Made by a program: the position numbers and the translations under genes. Positions 17,775 through 27,488 of a stretch of DNA of 64,000 nt are shown one piece after another (the first letter of the stretch is position 1; each line of letters starts with the position of its first letter). Origin of the DNA: Leptospiraceae bacterium. Lineage in GTDB: Bacteria; Spirochaetota; Leptospiria; Leptospirales; Leptospiraceae. The notes under the pieces were generated by a model that was given only the letters and a program-made list of their open reading frames with translations, was not told the DNA's origin and searched no databases. The stretch lies in contig JADJSX010000024.1 in assembly GCA_016711485.1 (NCBI GenBank), positions 186,001 to 250,000 on the forward strand. Direction: 5' to 3'.

Positions 17775-17822
17775 AAAATATTATATATGGTTATTTATAA
17801 TAATAACCATATATAATATTTT
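17775..17822. repeat. Perfect 21-bp inverted repeat around a 6-base loop
   Basis: The left arm 17775 to 17795 (AAAATATTATATATGG then TTATT) and the right arm 17802 to 17822 are exact reverse complements; the loop is TATAAT. It lies about 90 bases upstream of the CGNR regulator start and before repeat copy B. It could be an operator, a bidirectional hairpin, or the remains of a mobile element end. Confidence 0.6.
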
Positions 17823-17852
17823 TAATGGTTATTTTATAAATTGTCTTATAAT

Positions 17853-17968
17853 CTGACCTTACGCAAAAAAGAAAAATTAGGAAAATTAAAGTTAAATTCA
17901 GAATATTAGAAAAAGCTAATGAATTAATAAATCTTGCACTGAGTTTATCACCTTGCGTAAGGTGAGTT
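17853..17968 (+). repeat. Inverted-end repeat, copy B
   Basis: Starts CTGACCTTACGCAAAA and ends TTGCGTAAGGTGAGTT. It has the same internal order as copies A and C, including AGAATATTAGAAAAAGC and TAATGAATTAATAAA. The peptide frame is kept (FRILEKANELIN), but the ATG has become ATT. The unit is about 116 bp. A direct ATAAT flanks both sides, which could be a target duplication. Confidence 0.65.
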
Positions 17969-18093
17969 ATAATTTATCTTTTAAGAAAAAAGTGATGCCA
18001 AACCTTAATAAAAAAAATGATTGATACGAGATACAATCAATTTATAAAAACACTTCAATTTTTAATGCGTAATAATTTACCGGAAGAAACAAA

Positions 18094-18294
18094 ATGATAA
18101 ATATTAAAAAACAAAATGTAGTATTAGCTCTAAAAGTTTCACTGGTTGTAGGAAGCATTTTGTGTATAATTAATCACTTCGATATGTTTCTTTCCGGCCA
18201 TTTTGAAATAGGACGAATTATCAAAATGATAGTAACCTACTTAGTTCCTTTTTTCGTTTCTTTATTCAGTAGCAGTTACGCCGATAAAAAATAA
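18094..18294 (+). CDS. nrtS: NrtS-like small nitrate/nitrite transport membrane protein
   Basis: A 66-residue protein with two membrane segments: ALKVSLVVGSILCIINHFD and MIVTYLVPFFVSLFSSSY. The pattern VVGxILxxIN...D, followed by TYLVPFxVS, is that of NrtS, a small protein linked to nitrate/nitrite uptake. GGAAGAAACAAA before the ATG is a good ribosome site. No nitrate reductase or nitrite gene is nearby, so the substrate is not supported by context here. Monocistronic between repeat copy B and aroC. Confidence 0.65.
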   Translation: MINIKKQNVVLALKVSLVVGSILCIINHFDMFLSGHFEIGRIIKMIVTYLVPFFVSLFSSSYADKK

Positions 18295-18582
18295 AATCAT
18301 CAGTTCCGGCAAGTATTTAGATTCAACCAACTTCGTACATAAAAAAAGCCTCAGCTTATTAAACCAAAACTTTCTATTTTTAACGAGTAGTCCAAACCTC
18401 GCAATTCCAGTTATTAAGTCAAGAGGTGACTTTCCCTCTTTAGCAAGAAAACCCTTACCTGCTAAAGAGTGATTAAGTCAAGACCAAAACTTAGTTCAGC
18501 GTTAAAAAGTCATATCCGCGTTTATCTGTAGTAAGGTACTTATTCTGGTTTAAAAAAAAGGTAGTTTTTAGAAAGTGGAGCC
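18295..18582. other. Spacer with hairpin flanked by 12-bp direct repeats
   Basis: A stem CTCTTTAGCA (18436 to 18445) with TGCTAAAGAG (18460 to 18469) around a 14-base loop is flanked by the direct repeat ATTAAGTCAAGA at 18413 to 18424 and 18472 to 18483; ACCAAAACT also occurs outside both. The rest is the aroC leader with GGAG-like GTGGAGCC just before its ATG. No gene seen. Confidence 0.45.
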
Positions 18583-19698
18583 ATGCCATCATCTTGGGGA
18601 AAAATTTTTAGAGTAAGTACATTTGGAGAATCTCATGGAGATTCAGTTGGAGTTGTGATCGACGGAGTTCCGGGCGGGTTAAATTTTCATATCGAAGAAA
18701 TTCAAAAGGACCTAACACGCCGTAGACCTGGACAAAATCTTTTAACTACTCCACGTAAGGAAGACGATGAAGTTCGAGTTGTCTCAGGAATATTTGAGGG
18801 GAAAACAATCGGTAGCCCCATAACACTTATTGTAGACAATAAAAACCATCTCTCCAAAGATTATGAAAATCTTCGTCACATTTACAGACCTTCTCACGCG
18901 GATTACACGTATCATGCGAAGTATGGGCATCGTTCTCATGTAGGAGGAGCACGTGCTTCTGTGCGAGAAACAATCGGACGAGTAGCCGCCGGTGCATTTG
19001 CTCGCTGCATTTTAGAAGAAGAACTAGGAATTCAAACCATTGCTTGGGTAGACTCCATAGGAGATGTATTTGCAAATATAACGGAAAATCTTCCTAAATC
19101 CCATGCCGAAGTCGATGTAAACGACGTACGTTGTCCTCATCCGGAGTATGCCGAGAAAATGATCGAGAAAGTAAAAGAAGTTCGCAAAATTGGAGACTCA
19201 GTAGGAGGAACCATTCGTGCTGTGGTGCGTAACGTTCCACCGGGACTTGGAGATCCCGTATACGACAAATTAGATGGGGATTTAGGTCGCGCCATATTAT
19301 CAATACCCGCTTGCAAAGGATTTGAAATTGGTTCTGGATTTGAAGGCACCAAATACACAGGTTCAACACATAACGATGAATTTTATGTTGAGCCAGAAAC
19401 TGGCAGAGTCCGCACTCGCACAAACCGTTCTGGTGGAATGCAAGGTGGAATTTCCAATGGAGAAGAAATTTTAATACGCGCAGCATTTAAGCCTACGGCA
19501 ACTATCGCAAAATTTCAAAACACAGTCAACGATACGCCTGAAGATGTTCAAATGAAAGCTGGAGGCAGACACGATCCATGTGTTCTACCGCGTGCCGTTC
19601 CAATCGTAGAAGCCGCGATTAATTTAGTCTTAATCGATGCATACTTCTATCAAAGAGCATTACAACCGGAATGGCTTACAAAGTGGAGAAAAAGATAG
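18583..19698 (+). CDS. aroC: Chorismate synthase
   Basis: Final enzyme of the shikimate pathway, turning EPSP into chorismate with reduced FMN. The 371-residue length is normal. Motifs: FGESHGDSVGVVIDGVPGG at the N terminus, RRRPGQ, SGIFEGKTIGSPI, RPSHADYTYHAKYG and GGARASVRETIGRVAAGA, with the later RTNRSGGMQGGISNG and GGRHDPCVLPRAVPI. All are conserved FMN and EPSP contact loops. GTGGAGCC precedes the ATG. It runs toward the kinase/cyclase gene, whose end lies 4 bases after. Codon use is richer in G and C than its neighbours, as is normal for a conserved gene. Confidence 0.97.
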   Translation: MPSSWGKIFRVSTFGESHGDSVGVVIDGVPGGLNFHIEEIQKDLTRRRPGQNLLTTPRKEDDEVRVVSGIFEGKTIGSPITLIVDNKNHLSKDYENLRHIYRPSHADYTYHAKYGHRSHVGGARASVRETIGRVAAGAFARCILEEELGIQTIAWVDSIGDVFANITENLPKSHAEVDVNDVRCPHPEYAEKMIEKVKEVRKIGDSVGGTIRAVVRNVPPGLGDPVYDKLDGDLGRAILSIPACKGFEIGSGFEGTKYTGSTHNDEFYVEPETGRVRTRTNRSGGMQGGISNGEEILIRAAFKPTATIAKFQNTVNDTPEDVQMKAGGRHDPCVLPRAVPIVEAAINLVLIDAYFYQRALQPEWLTKWRKR

Positions 19699-19702
19699 TA
19701 AC

Positions 19703-22700
19703 TTAAGCTGCCAACTGCTTTCGAGAATAGATTTCGTAACGTTCCCAAAATATTTTATTTGGAGAAAGACCTTCTTGATCAGATGAAAGTTCTGATTTGA
19801 TACGCAGTAGATAATACATCTTAACCTTTCCTTTATTTTTTGCATCGATTTCACCTCTATATTCGCAATCGAAAAAGTCTTTTACAAATTCGTAGGTTGC
19901 ATAAGATATATTGATCTTTCCGGGCGTACCACTTGACTCCATACGACTCGCTGTATTGACAGTGTCGCCCCATACATCGTATGCGAATTTTTTTTCTCCC
20001 ACGACCCCAGCCATAACCGAACCGGAGTGTATCCCTAAACGTAATTCCCAATAAGGCAAATTCACAGACTGTTTAATTTCTTTCATTTGGTTCATAAAGG
20101 ATTGAATTTCTAGAGCGGCTAGACAAGAATCAATTGCATGTGTTGCGTTTACTTTCGGTATACCTCCAGCACACATATATGCATCACCTATAGTTTTTAA
20201 TTTTTCTAAATTATTTCGCTCTGTGATTTGATCGAACTGAGAAAAACATCCATCTAACTCTTTAATAAGTTCTTGTGGAGTTAACCCTTCTGCTATTTGA
20301 GTAAACCCTTTAAAGTCGGTAAACATGATACTTGTATTTTCAAAAAGTACAGGAGTAACCAATCCTTTTTCTTTTAATTCGTTTGCAACTTCTTCAGGAA
20401 GAATATTAAGCAGTAATTTATCTGATTTTTTCCTCTCTGTTTGCGCAGATTCTGTAGCAGCCTGCGAAACTTTATATAGATTTGAATTGTGTATGGATCC
20501 TGCAATTTGCCCAGATAATTCATCTAGTTTTAACTGCTCTTCATTCGAGATTTCTTTTATCTGACGATCCTTATGAAGGGCTAATACTCCAATTACTTCC
20601 CCGTAAATTACAAGAGGAATATGAAATATATAATTAAATCCTCCGTATTTTACAATTTCTTGATCGATAGGCGCTAAGTCTTCTTTATCAACGATAGGCA
20701 TATAAACAACTTTTTTCAAACGATTGGTAGCATAAATTATACCAGATTTTTCCTCTATTGGTATTCGAAGGTTTTGAAAGTATTCATTGGATTCAATTGG
20801 AAGTGTATTAGAAACTGCACAGCCATTGTAGAATTCATTCTTTTCTAAATCTACTAACCACAAGAAATAATCCGAATACTGATACTTTTGCTCAAGATAG
20901 TAAATTAAAAAAGTCATTACATCAGTCAGACTGCTAACCGAATTTAAATTTCGAATCAACTCATTTAATTCTTCTAACTCAGATTTTGCTTCTTCCAATT
21001 CTTGTGTACGTTCTTCTACTTTTACCTCTAAGTTCTGGTTATACTCAACAAGTTGTTCCGTTTTCTCTTTTAGTTTAATATGCACTTCGACACGAGAGAG
21101 TAATTCTTCTTTTGAAAAAGGTTTTACAATATAATCATTTCCAGAAGAATTAAATCCCTTCATTAAATCCGAAGATCGGTTTTTAGCAGTTAAAAATAAT
21201 ACAGGTAATTCATTCATATCATACTTTTCACGAATTTTTTGACTTACTTCGAACCCCGTCATCATTGGCATCATTACATCCAAAAGAACGATATCTGGTT
21301 TTTCAATATCAATTTGTGCAAGCGCCTCTTTTCCGTTATTTGCAGTTGTTACCCTGTAACCGCGAAACGTAAAATGATTTGAAATAACTTGAAGATTAAT
21401 CGGCTCATCGTCCACTACTAAAATATGATTAACACCGTGATGGTCCAAAGCTGTTACTGGTCCTTCTATATTAACTGAAATAATTTCGGGCATATCATCT
21501 TCGATAGCCGATACAATTACATTTGTATCTTCCGTTTCATTCACTTGAGGTTTCTCATCCGTAACCGGTAAAGTAAAAGTAAATTTAGATCCTTTACCAA
21601 GTTCTGATTCCACAAAAATTTTACCACCCTGTAACTCCACTAGCTGTTTTGTTACCGAAAGACCAAGTCCTGTTCCTCCACGTTCCCGAGTATTCGATGC
21701 ATCAACTTGTTCAAAAGACTCAAAAATAGCATCCAATTTATCCGATGGAATTCCAATGCCTGTATCAATTATAGATATATTTAGAAATTGAGGAGAAGAA
21801 GAATTAGAATTGTCTTCCGGTAACGTTGCCGTCACTCTAATAATTCCTTCTTCTGTGAATTTAATTGCATTCCCAATTAAATTGTATAAAATTTGTTGTA
21901 ATCTATTTTCATCAGCTAAAACAGCAGGAATATTATCTGGTATATCGTTGATAAGTTTTAATTTTCTATTTTTAATACTAGGCTCGGATAATTTTATAAT
22001 TAAATTGGATATTGAAAAAATATCTACAGAGTTTAAATTAATTTTTAATTCTTTATGTTTTAATTTGGAAAAATCTAAAATATCATTCACAAGAGATGCA
22101 AGTCTTTTTCCACTTGAAATAACTAGCGCTAAATTTTGCTTAGCCAATGGATTCATTTCACCCGCAACCCCATCCATCAAAGATTCGGCAATACCAATAA
22201 TTCCATTTAAAGGAGTTCGAAGTTCATGGGACGTATTCGAAAGAAAATCATTTTTTAATTCGTCGGTCTTTTTTAATGCAACTGCCATTCGATTAAAATC
22301 TTTTGCTAATTCTCCGATTTCATCTTTACTATCAATATTAATCTGGTGATTTAAATCACCTTCCCGAATCGTATCAACTCCTGTTTTTAATACTTGTAAA
22401 GGTTTTGTAAAATAAGTTGATATAAAAAAAGTAAATAATATAGCTATGATAATAATAACAAAACTATAAACTAAAATCTGAGTTTGAATTCGATCTGCAT
22501 GATGAAATAATTCTTCTTTGTCAAAATCAAAAATAGCAGCACCAATTCGCATTTTTCCGTCTTCATGATTAATGAAGATCGGATAGGTAAATCGAATCAA
22601 AGTAGAAGTGTCTGAAATTAGTTCACGATGACTTAATTTATCAATACTCTTTATATATTCAATTTCAGATTGAAGAATTTTTTTTCCTTTGTGACCATCA

Positions 22701-22993
22701 ATTGTTCCTTCTACATAGATACCGTCTACATTTATAATATCGATACTCTTTAGACCTTTGATAGATTCTGTATCCATCCCATGAATCACTCGATCTGTAC
22801 CTTCAAACGTACTGTTGATAAATAATTCTTCTTTTGCGACGTTCGAAATTGTTTCGGACAAACTTTCGCATAACGTATAAGCATTTTCTACAATAATTTC
22901 CTGACTAGTAACAATAGCGAGCCATGCAAGAGGAAAAAGAGATACAACAAGTATTAAAAAAATTATGATTACTAGTTTGAATTTTATTTTCAT
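19703..22993 (-). CDS. Hybrid sensor histidine kinase with receiver, GAF and class III nucleotide cyclase domains
   Basis: A 1096-residue sensor. Order: TM1 (about 6 to 28), extracytoplasmic sensor (30 to 172), TM2 (173 to 195), HAMP, HisKA with the phospho-acceptor His 256 in SNTSHELRTPLNG, HATPase with NLIGNAIKFTEEG, DTGIGIP and GGTGLGLS, a receiver with ILVVDDEPIN and LLDVMMP, a coiled coil, a GAF-like domain, and a C-terminal class III adenylate/guanylate cyclase with TDFKGFT, KTIGDAYMCAGG and WGDTVNTASRM. The output is therefore a cyclic nucleotide under phospho-relay control. It overlaps the upstream periplasmic protein gene by four bases, the last gene of a three-gene leftward unit. 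Confidence 0.92.
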   Translation of the reverse strand: MKIKFKLVIIIFLILVVSLFPLAWLAIVTSQEIIVENAYTLCESLSETISNVAKEELFINSTFEGTDRVIHGMDTESIKGLKSIDIINVDGIYVEGTIDGHKGKKILQSEIEYIKSIDKLSHRELISDTSTLIRFTYPIFINHEDGKMRIGAAIFDFDKEELFHHADRIQTQILVYSFVIIIIAILFTFFISTYFTKPLQVLKTGVDTIREGDLNHQINIDSKDEIGELAKDFNRMAVALKKTDELKNDFLSNTSHELRTPLNGIIGIAESLMDGVAGEMNPLAKQNLALVISSGKRLASLVNDILDFSKLKHKELKINLNSVDIFSISNLIIKLSEPSIKNRKLKLINDIPDNIPAVLADENRLQQILYNLIGNAIKFTEEGIIRVTATLPEDNSNSSSPQFLNISIIDTGIGIPSDKLDAIFESFEQVDASNTRERGGTGLGLSVTKQLVELQGGKIFVESELGKGSKFTFTLPVTDEKPQVNETEDTNVIVSAIEDDMPEIISVNIEGPVTALDHHGVNHILVVDDEPINLQVISNHFTFRGYRVTTANNGKEALAQIDIEKPDIVLLDVMMPMMTGFEVSQKIREKYDMNELPVLFLTAKNRSSDLMKGFNSSGNDYIVKPFSKEELLSRVEVHIKLKEKTEQLVEYNQNLEVKVEERTQELEEAKSELEELNELIRNLNSVSSLTDVMTFLIYYLEQKYQYSDYFLWLVDLEKNEFYNGCAVSNTLPIESNEYFQNLRIPIEEKSGIIYATNRLKKVVYMPIVDKEDLAPIDQEIVKYGGFNYIFHIPLVIYGEVIGVLALHKDRQIKEISNEEQLKLDELSGQIAGSIHNSNLYKVSQAATESAQTERKKSDKLLLNILPEEVANELKEKGLVTPVLFENTSIMFTDFKGFTQIAEGLTPQELIKELDGCFSQFDQITERNNLEKLKTIGDAYMCAGGIPKVNATHAIDSCLAALEIQSFMNQMKEIKQSVNLPYWELRLGIHSGSVMAGVVGEKKFAYDVWGDTVNTASRMESSGTPGKINISYATYEFVKDFFDCEYRGEIDAKNKGKVKMYYLLRIKSELSSDQEGLSPNKIFWERYEIYSRKQLAA

Positions 22994-24624
22994 TTTAACA
23001 ACTCACATCCTGGGAGTTTTTCTTTTCTGCACTTTATTAATTTTTCGTAGGATTCCTTTTTTATTTTTGAAAGCCTTAAATACTCAGTGGCGACTTTATT
23101 GTCCGGATCTAACAATAAAACATTATCAAATAATTCAATTGACTTTAAATAATTTCTGGAATTATACTGAGTTAAACCATCTTGAATGTATTTTGCAGTT
23201 TTCCCATTTTCCGTTCTTCTTACACGAGATAACTCATCCTTCGCCATATTATTAGACGGCAATATTTTTATAGATTCCAAATACTTTTTAATAGATGAAA
23301 ATAAGTCTCCTTTCGCATAGGCGGTATTAGCCTGTTTACGCACATTTTCACTTTCTAATAATATAGAATTATTGTATCGATCTTTGATTTCATTATTTTC
23401 TGGATACAACTGTAGAATTTTTCCATAATAATCGGAAGCTTTTTTATACTCTTTTTTATTCCAAGAGTTCTCAGCCAAAACATACAATTTATCGTATTCA
23501 TCTTTTGTGAGAATATATCGAATTTTTTTTTGATAGTATTTTCCTAATTCATTATTCGGATCAATTTTTAAAAGTTTAGAAAAAGCATTATTAGCCGATT
23601 GAAATAATTTTTTATAATAAAGATCAACACCAAGACTCAAAAGTTTATCAGATTGAACACGTTCCATTACAGTTCCTGGAATATTTATTCCTGAAGACTT
23701 TGCATAATTTTCATTTAAGTATAGTTTTTTACTTTCAGATACAAATACGGGACCAATATCACACTTTGCTTTATTATCTAATAAATCACTTCCTAACTGT
23801 CCAGTTTGCTCTCCTACACTTGTATAATCAGGAATAATTGCAAATGTCGCTCCTATGTCAACTAACGCAGGATAATAAGTCATCAATATAATTCCATTTT
23901 TTTTGCAATACTCCGAAATCGCATAAAAATTTTCTTCTCCATAAATTGGATCTGGGACAAGTAAAAAAGCATCTGATTCTTGAATTAAACTACTAAAAGT
24001 CTCCGCGAACTCTTCACTGGAACTGACAGAGGAGTGCTCTAATATTAATTCTTGATAAATATCTTCATACTCCCCTTCTTTCACCATATACTTACCTTGA
24101 TTAGTGCTATAGATTGAATAAATTTTTTTCGCTGAAGGTTTGATTTGTTTTAGAACCTTAAAATATTCCTTTATAGGAATTTCTAAATCATAACCGCAGA
24201 GTTTTTCGGCGCCGGTAAATAATGTTCGAGATGAATTTACAAATGAAAAAAGAATGGGAGTATTTTTTAGTTCCGCTAATGCCGCTTGTGTTGCTTCTTT
24301 TCCGAAGGTAACAAGAAAAGGTTTTTTCGAATTTTCATATTGTTCAAAAAAATCTTTTTCATCAGATTCTTTCACTTGAATATCTTGCAAAAAAACTACC
24401 TTGGACTTACCTTTATAGGAAGACTGAAAACCGGTAATACCTTTCATATACAATGCATTTGCAGAAGAAACTAAAATTACAATTTCTTCTGTATTGTTTG
24501 GATAAATATGATTTTGAAATAATAAACTTATAAATAAAAAAAGAACAAATGACCTAATCCTTTTTTTAATGGCCATTATTTGTAATCCATTGAATGTCAA
24601 AAGTTTATCGTTATTAGCCTTCAT
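22990..24624 (-). CDS. Periplasmic ABC-type substrate-binding domain (ABC_sub_bind) with C-terminal TPRs
   Basis: A 544-residue exported protein. The N terminus has a positively charged stretch and a hydrophobic signal core (SFVLFLFISLLF). Residues about 45 to 340 resemble the PF04392 type binding fold: an EIVILVSS strand, FLVTFGKEATQAAL, LFSFVNSS, LVPDPIYGEENFYAI, and GATFAIIPDYTSVGEQTG. Residues 345 to 540 are TPR-like helices (SANNAFSKLLKIDPNNELG and others). No permease or ATPase is adjacent, so it is more likely a ligand sensor or carrier than part of a transporter. TAGGAAC lies seven bases before the ATG at 24624. It sits between the TonB receptor and the kinase/cyclase. Confidence 0.75.
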   Translation of the reverse strand: MKANNDKLLTFNGLQIMAIKKRIRSFVLFLFISLLFQNHIYPNNTEEIVILVSSANALYMKGITGFQSSYKGKSKVVFLQDIQVKESDEKDFFEQYENSKKPFLVTFGKEATQAALAELKNTPILFSFVNSSRTLFTGAEKLCGYDLEIPIKEYFKVLKQIKPSAKKIYSIYSTNQGKYMVKEGEYEDIYQELILEHSSVSSSEEFAETFSSLIQESDAFLLVPDPIYGEENFYAISEYCKKNGIILMTYYPALVDIGATFAIIPDYTSVGEQTGQLGSDLLDNKAKCDIGPVFVSESKKLYLNENYAKSSGINIPGTVMERVQSDKLLSLGVDLYYKKLFQSANNAFSKLLKIDPNNELGKYYQKKIRYILTKDEYDKLYVLAENSWNKKEYKKASDYYGKILQLYPENNEIKDRYNNSILLESENVRKQANTAYAKGDLFSSIKKYLESIKILPSNNMAKDELSRVRRTENGKTAKYIQDGLTQYNSRNYLKSIELFDNVLLLDPDNKVATEYLRLSKIKKESYEKLIKCRKEKLPGCELLK

Positions 24625-24635
24625 TTAAGTTCCTA

Positions 24636-27446
24636 TTAAAATGTAAATGTAAAACTCATAAGATAATATCGTCCGGGTTGTGGCAGAATTGAATTTCGAT
24701 AATCCAATGATCGTTCCGTATAATTATTTCCTCCTGCCGCATATTCGACACCAGGTTGTAAGTAAAAATGATTTAACATATTGTAAACTCGAAATGTAAA
24801 AAAACCATAATTCTCAAAGTTAACAGTAAATGCACCGTTCAGAAGAAAATAAGGATCTGTTTTATATCCTTGTTCGCGCAACGGATTCGTTGTATACAGC
24901 CCTCTCTGTCCGATATAGTTCCCTCTTAAATTAATATTGAATTTACCGTACAATGGAACGTTAATTCCTATATTAAATTTATTTTTTGCAATGTCTCCTG
25001 AATTAAAATACTTCTTTGCACGAGGCAGAGGAATTTGAGTTTCAGGAAAAACATTTTCCGTATATATACTTTCATATTTACCTAAAACCGTGTTTCCATT
25101 TTGAAAACCAGAAACTCCACCTTGATTGTAAGTAATACTATTTAGAGATTCAGTTAAAGTATAATTGAAAAAAAATGAAAGTTTATCAGAAGAAGGAACA
25201 GGATTCTTTACATAATAATTGATTTTCCACTCAAGCCCATAAATTCTTTTTCCAAATTTACTTTGAAAATCAAGTTCGATCACACGATCATACCTACTGT
25301 AATACGCATTAATCTCATTGAAAAAACTTTTTCCTTGAAGAATCCAAATAATTTCACTGGAACGAATTTTTTCTGGCTTTAGAAAAGGACTCGGTGCCGC
25401 GCCTAAAGTAACACCTCCATCTCCATATATTTGAGCAGTTGTTGGTTCCTGAAACGCCTCTCCGTACACTAACTTTAAAGATTGCATTCGAGTATACTTA
25501 TAAATAGCCGAAACCCTCGGATTTAACGTTTTTCCATACACAGAGTTTTGATCTTTTCGAATACCAGCGCTAAATCGAAATTTATCAATGTCAAGCACCG
25601 CTTGTCCGTAACCACCCAAATCTTGAATCGAAGCAGTATTCAATGGATTCTGTGAATTTGATGGCATTGGCGTTATCGGCAACTCAGTGTTTGTCGAAGG
25701 GACTACCGCAAAACCATTCGGATATCTTTCTGGATCATTTGGTAAAGAAGAACTAAATACATTATAATATCCAGCAACATCAAATTGTTTACTAAGATTT
25801 CGACTGGTATAATTCACTCCGCTATTCAGTTTAAAATTCTTATTAAATTGATATTCTAAAATTTGATTAATTCCTGTAGCTTTATTAATCGAAGACCAAT
25901 TGGTACTACTAACTAAACTTGGCTCTTCCGGTGTCTCACCAGGATAAGATTCTGTCCAATCGCCAGTTATATTATGTTCTCGTGTGTATACTTGCGTGAA
26001 ACTCCTAAATTTATTAGCTACAACTTTTTCGTATTCGGCATAGTATGTTTTTGAATCGTAACCCCAAGTAGAATTATTTTGAGTTTGATCTCCAGTGTAA
26101 GTAGGTCCAAATCCTTCTTTCGTTTGATAAAAAATAATTCCAATTTTTAAACCTCTATAGAGGATACTTCCAAGTATCCCGCTGTTCGTAGTAGGATCGT
26201 AGTATTTACCTAGTTTTTTTCCATTAACAGAATAATTTAAAGCCGGTCCCCAATAGTTTGGATTTGCATAGAAGTAATTATTTGCAAAATTATCTAGTTT
26301 TCTTTTGGATAAATCTGGTTCGTCACTTTTAAAATACCTAACAGAGGCAGAGTAACTCAATTCTCCTGATTTTCCTGTTACAGTAGAGTCTATCGCATTT
26401 GTATTAAAATCTCCGTTCTGAAGTGAAATCGTTGCATTTGATCCGTCCTTCTTTAACTCAGAGCCATTTTTAGTAATAATATTGATAATTCCCTGAGATG
26501 CGTTAGGTCCATAGACTACGGAAGAAGGTCCGTATAAAACTTCAATCTTTTTGATTGATGTAATTGGGAATTGTCTAGATAAAACTACGTGTTGGTACCA
26601 AAGTTCATTTTGTGGTTTACTATCGACCAAAAATAGAATTCGTTCTCCACCAGTAGTTCGATATCCTCTCATGTAAGGTACCACATAATTTGAACCATTA
26701 TTATCAATTACATCAAATCCCGGAAGATCACGAACAATTTCCGCTAAGTTTGTATATCCTCTACTACGAATTTCCTCTTCCGTCACAACTAAAATTGTTG
26801 CAGGGGCATCAAAAATACTTTCCTTACTCCTAGAAGCTGTTTCTACTTCTCGTCCCGCCATAATATCAAATGTATCTTTTTTGATACTTTCTCTACCAGA
26901 ATCCGGCAATTTAAATTGAATTTTTTTAGAGATCGGCTGATTTACTAAATTATCATTAATCCCTTGGTATTGATTTTTTTTTTCGGGATTTAATCGAAGT
27001 TGAATGGGTATTTTTTTAGAAACTTCCGAAATTCTATTAGCGTCTAACGTCTCTATTTCTTTGGAATCGTATTCGATCCCGCTTCCAGATTCGTAATCAA
27101 AGGAAGCGCTATTTGCATCAATGATTACGCCTTTTTCTACAGAATAAACTTGGATAAACATATCTAAAGGAAGTTTATTTGATTTTCGATAGTAACCGGT
27201 TATATATAAAGTAGCCCCAAGGTCTTTGGATTCTTTCAAAGACTGTTCGATATTACCTTTCAGAATTTTTACATCTAAATTATCTTTTAGTAATTCCTCT
27301 CGAATCTGTTGTGTAATTTTTTCTTCAATGGAAGGATTTCTCTCGGATTCGAAAGGTTCAAAATTGGAAATGGTAATTAAGTCCTTTGAAAAAACAGAAA
27401 CAGGGAATAGAAACAAAATAAGAAAAATTATTAAAACTTGTCTCAT
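24636..27446 (-). CDS. TonB-dependent outer-membrane receptor with N-terminal periplasmic extension
   Basis: A 936-residue receptor. A signal peptide (MRQVLIIFLILFLFPVSVFS) starts at the ATG at 27446, with GGAG upstream. Residues 21 to about 190 are a TolB/LpoB-like periplasmic domain (ITISNFEPF, ATLYITGYY), then the plug (SIFDAPATILVVTEEEI, GYTNLAEIVRDLPGFDV, IKKIEVLYGPSSVVYGPNASQGIINIITK) and a 22-strand barrel ending in FTFTF with terminal Phe. The extension ahead of the plug is unlike the STN signalling domain and is not usual. First gene of the three-gene unit with the binding-TPR protein and the kinase/cyclase. Ligand unknown; no B12 or Fur box was recognised upstream. Confidence 0.88.
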   Translation of the reverse strand: MRQVLIIFLILFLFPVSVFSKDLITISNFEPFESERNPSIEEKITQQIREELLKDNLDVKILKGNIEQSLKESKDLGATLYITGYYRKSNKLPLDMFIQVYSVEKGVIIDANSASFDYESGSGIEYDSKEIETLDANRISEVSKKIPIQLRLNPEKKNQYQGINDNLVNQPISKKIQFKLPDSGRESIKKDTFDIMAGREVETASRSKESIFDAPATILVVTEEEIRSRGYTNLAEIVRDLPGFDVIDNNGSNYVVPYMRGYRTTGGERILFLVDSKPQNELWYQHVVLSRQFPITSIKKIEVLYGPSSVVYGPNASQGIINIITKNGSELKKDGSNATISLQNGDFNTNAIDSTVTGKSGELSYSASVRYFKSDEPDLSKRKLDNFANNYFYANPNYWGPALNYSVNGKKLGKYYDPTTNSGILGSILYRGLKIGIIFYQTKEGFGPTYTGDQTQNNSTWGYDSKTYYAEYEKVVANKFRSFTQVYTREHNITGDWTESYPGETPEEPSLVSSTNWSSINKATGINQILEYQFNKNFKLNSGVNYTSRNLSKQFDVAGYYNVFSSSLPNDPERYPNGFAVVPSTNTELPITPMPSNSQNPLNTASIQDLGGYGQAVLDIDKFRFSAGIRKDQNSVYGKTLNPRVSAIYKYTRMQSLKLVYGEAFQEPTTAQIYGDGGVTLGAAPSPFLKPEKIRSSEIIWILQGKSFFNEINAYYSRYDRVIELDFQSKFGKRIYGLEWKINYYVKNPVPSSDKLSFFFNYTLTESLNSITYNQGGVSGFQNGNTVLGKYESIYTENVFPETQIPLPRAKKYFNSGDIAKNKFNIGINVPLYGKFNINLRGNYIGQRGLYTTNPLREQGYKTDPYFLLNGAFTVNFENYGFFTFRVYNMLNHFYLQPGVEYAAGGNNYTERSLDYRNSILPQPGRYYLMSFTFTF

Positions 27447-27488
27447 ATTTAAAAACTGCTCCGTTTTATTTGATTGATTTACTATCAA

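Noticed and set aside
19094..19486. Leftward frame inside aroC
   Set aside because: Antisense shadow of a highly conserved gene, Cys/Leu-rich with no motif.
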